Assembly: GCF_019052365.1 (NCBI RefSeq)
Contig: NZ_JAHQUY010000113.1
Location: 1-5,277 of the forward strand
Direction: 5' to 3'
Length of the DNA: 5,277 bases
Source of the DNA: Leyella stercorea
GTDB lineage: Bacteria > Bacteroidota > Bacteroidia > Bacteroidales > Bacteroidaceae
A model generated the notes under the pieces. That model was not told the origin of the DNA and ran no database searches. It was given only the letters and a program-made list of their open reading frames with translations. Positions 4,492 through 5,277 of the stretch are shown here, in pieces; the first letter of the stretch is position 1; every line of letters begins with the position of its first letter. Position numbers and translations under genes: made by a program.

Positions 4492-5184
4492 ATGAAAAAG
4501 ATAGTTTTTATTCTACTCATTTTTTGTAGTTTTCTTGTAGTATGGGGATGCAATAAGAATAAAACGAAATGTGTTCCACAGAAAGAAGCAACTTCTGATT
4601 CTTCTATGAGAAGTAATGACGACACTCTAAGCCTTATGATAGAGCATGAGGTTGACGATGTTGATTATGGAGTGATTATAAAACGTGGCGACAAGACAAT
4701 TCATCGCTTCGGATACAAATATCCTGAAGACGATGATCTTGTACCAAATGGAGAACGTATTGATAGTTGCATATTGGCGGACATAAATTTTGACGGTATA
4801 AAAGAAGACGTATTGTTTTATTTGGGTAGCTTTGGAGCTTCTGGCACAGAATATTTTGATGCCTGCGTGTGGAATCCTAAAACTGAGCATTATGACAAAA
4901 TTGAAGAATTCAAAGATATTCCAAACCCCAAAATCAGCGACAAATACAAGTGTATTCTTTCAAGTGGCTATGTTTCTTCCGCAGAGAACGAATATGCAAA
5001 ATATGTATGCACCAATGGACATCTCATTAAGGTTGCCGAATTGAGACAATATTGGAAAGGGAACATTTATCCAGAGCGAGACAGGGCTGTTTATGAAGAG
5101 CATTTTATTAAAGCTAATGTTTGGAAGAGAAACTTGAAACTAAATCAAATCAGCGATTTCTGGAAACCGGTCGTACCGTTTTGA
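4492..5184 (+). CDS. Putative lipoprotein, XAC2610-related-like, 230 aa
   Basis: The N-terminus is a lipoprotein signal: MKK, a hydrophobic stretch (IVFILLIFCSFLVV) and a lipobox ending VVWGC, so Cys20 should be lipidated and the protein anchored in the envelope. Trp at -2 is unusual. A hydrophilic, Ser/Asp-rich linker follows to about residue 45. The folded part contains DINFDGIKED (97-106), a calcium-loop pattern, followed by LFYLGSFGASGTEYFDACVWN (109-128 or so). From memory this order, DxNxDG, then a Gly-rich strand and a W-N/D-P strand, matches XAC2610-related proteins; the Xanthomonas member is a periplasmic immunity protein for a type IV-secreted lysozyme. Whether this one protects against a toxin is inference. 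ATG 4492 is chosen because the promoter covers the earlier in-frame start. The gene has its own promoter, looks AT-richer than the relaxase gene, and is bracketed by two repeat copies. Confidence 0.8.
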   Translation: MKKIVFILLIFCSFLVVWGCNKNKTKCVPQKEATSDSSMRSNDDTLSLMIEHEVDDVDYGVIIKRGDKTIHRFGYKYPEDDDLVPNGERIDSCILADINFDGIKEDVLFYLGSFGASGTEYFDACVWNPKTEHYDKIEEFKDIPNPKISDKYKCILSSGYVSSAENEYAKYVCTNGHLIKVAELRQYWKGNIYPERDRAVYEEHFIKANVWKRNLKLNQISDFWKPVVPF

Positions 5185-5220
5185 TTATATCCAATTGCGA
5201 TTGGTGTGGTGAGATAATGC
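5183..5220. repeat. Cassette-flanking direct repeat, copy 2
   Basis: CCAATTGCGATTGG (5191-5204) is an exact copy of 4399-4412, and the bases around it, up to GAGATAATGC at 5211-5220, match copy 1 with a few changes and single-base indels. It begins on the last two bases of the lipoprotein stop codon. Its CCAAT/ATTGG stem could form a small hairpin in the transcript, but no T-run follows, so it is not a standard terminator. Confidence 0.7.
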
Positions 5221-5252
5221 AATAAAACGAGGGAATTGCCGTTTTTATGGTG

Positions 5253-5260
5253 TAACTTTG
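5253..5260 (+). promoter_or_regulatory. -7 promoter box for a gene beyond the window
   Basis: TAACTTTG fits the Bacteroidetes TAnnTTTG pattern and lies 32 bases after the end of repeat copy 2; in copy 1 the matching distance is 31 bases. No clear -33 element stands at the expected spacing (TTGCC at 5236-5240 is too close). It would drive a plus-strand gene starting just past the right edge, the next unit of the putative array. Confidence 0.5.
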
Positions 5261-5277
5261 TGAGGTTAAATTTAGTA

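Noticed and set aside
5191..5204. Intrinsic terminator of the lipoprotein gene
   Set aside because: The stem is only 5 bp and no T-run follows; the exact second copy before the gene argues for another role.
4390..5277. Integron attC sites around the lipoprotein gene
   Set aside because: GTTAAAT at 4108 and 5266 fits the GTTRRRY half-site pattern, but AT-rich DNA gives this by chance and no matching paired half-sites with attC architecture were found.
1..5277. CRISPR array, tRNA or rRNA genes, insertion sequence ends
   Set aside because: No regularly spaced repeats with spacers, no cloverleaf or rRNA-like stretch, and no transposase or terminal inverted repeats were seen.

Overview
The window looks like the mobilisation region of a Bacteroidetes mobile element (Bacteroides/Prevotella-type). 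The grounds are a MobV-family relaxase with the tail typical of this phylum, A-rich leaders in place of strong Shine-Dalgarno sites, and TAnnTTTG-type -7 promoter boxes. No replication initiator, integrase or resistance gene is visible, so I cannot tell a plasmid from an integrated mobilisable or conjugative element.

Layout. Bases 3-41 may be the tail of an upstream gene. Bases 59-1454 hold three compact plus-strand genes (180, 154 and about 128 aa) that I do not recognise; the last two overlap. A 44-base gap follows with a 17-bp dyad, AGTAATAC-G-GTATTACT. Next come a small multi-pass membrane protein (1499-1993) and, 11 bases later, a winged-helix DNA-binding protein (2005-2352). Bases 2353-2608 are non-coding and packed with inverted repeats; this is the likely oriT. 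The relaxase gene (2609-4060) follows directly. Just after it lie three 9-base tandem repeats and a perfect hairpin whose sequence family also occurs in the 1455-1498 gap.

Bases 4106-4425 look like debris. Two short ORFs lie on opposite strands of the same DNA, followed by a start-less, coding-like stretch (4291-4425). From about 4390 the character changes. A repeat with the core CCAATTGCGATTGG, a Bacteroidetes promoter and a lipoprotein gene (4492-5184) are followed at once by a second copy of the repeat and a second -7 box at the window end. This reads as one complete unit of an array of individually promoted cassettes.

How it may work together. The relaxase would nick oriT and lead DNA transfer using a conjugation apparatus supplied elsewhere. 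The winged-helix protein and the AGTAAT-type repeats may serve control, replication or maintenance. The lipoprotein has a calcium-loop motif and resembles, from memory, the XAC2610-related family, one member of which is an immunity protein. A cargo array of immunity-like genes is therefore a reasonable but unproven reading.
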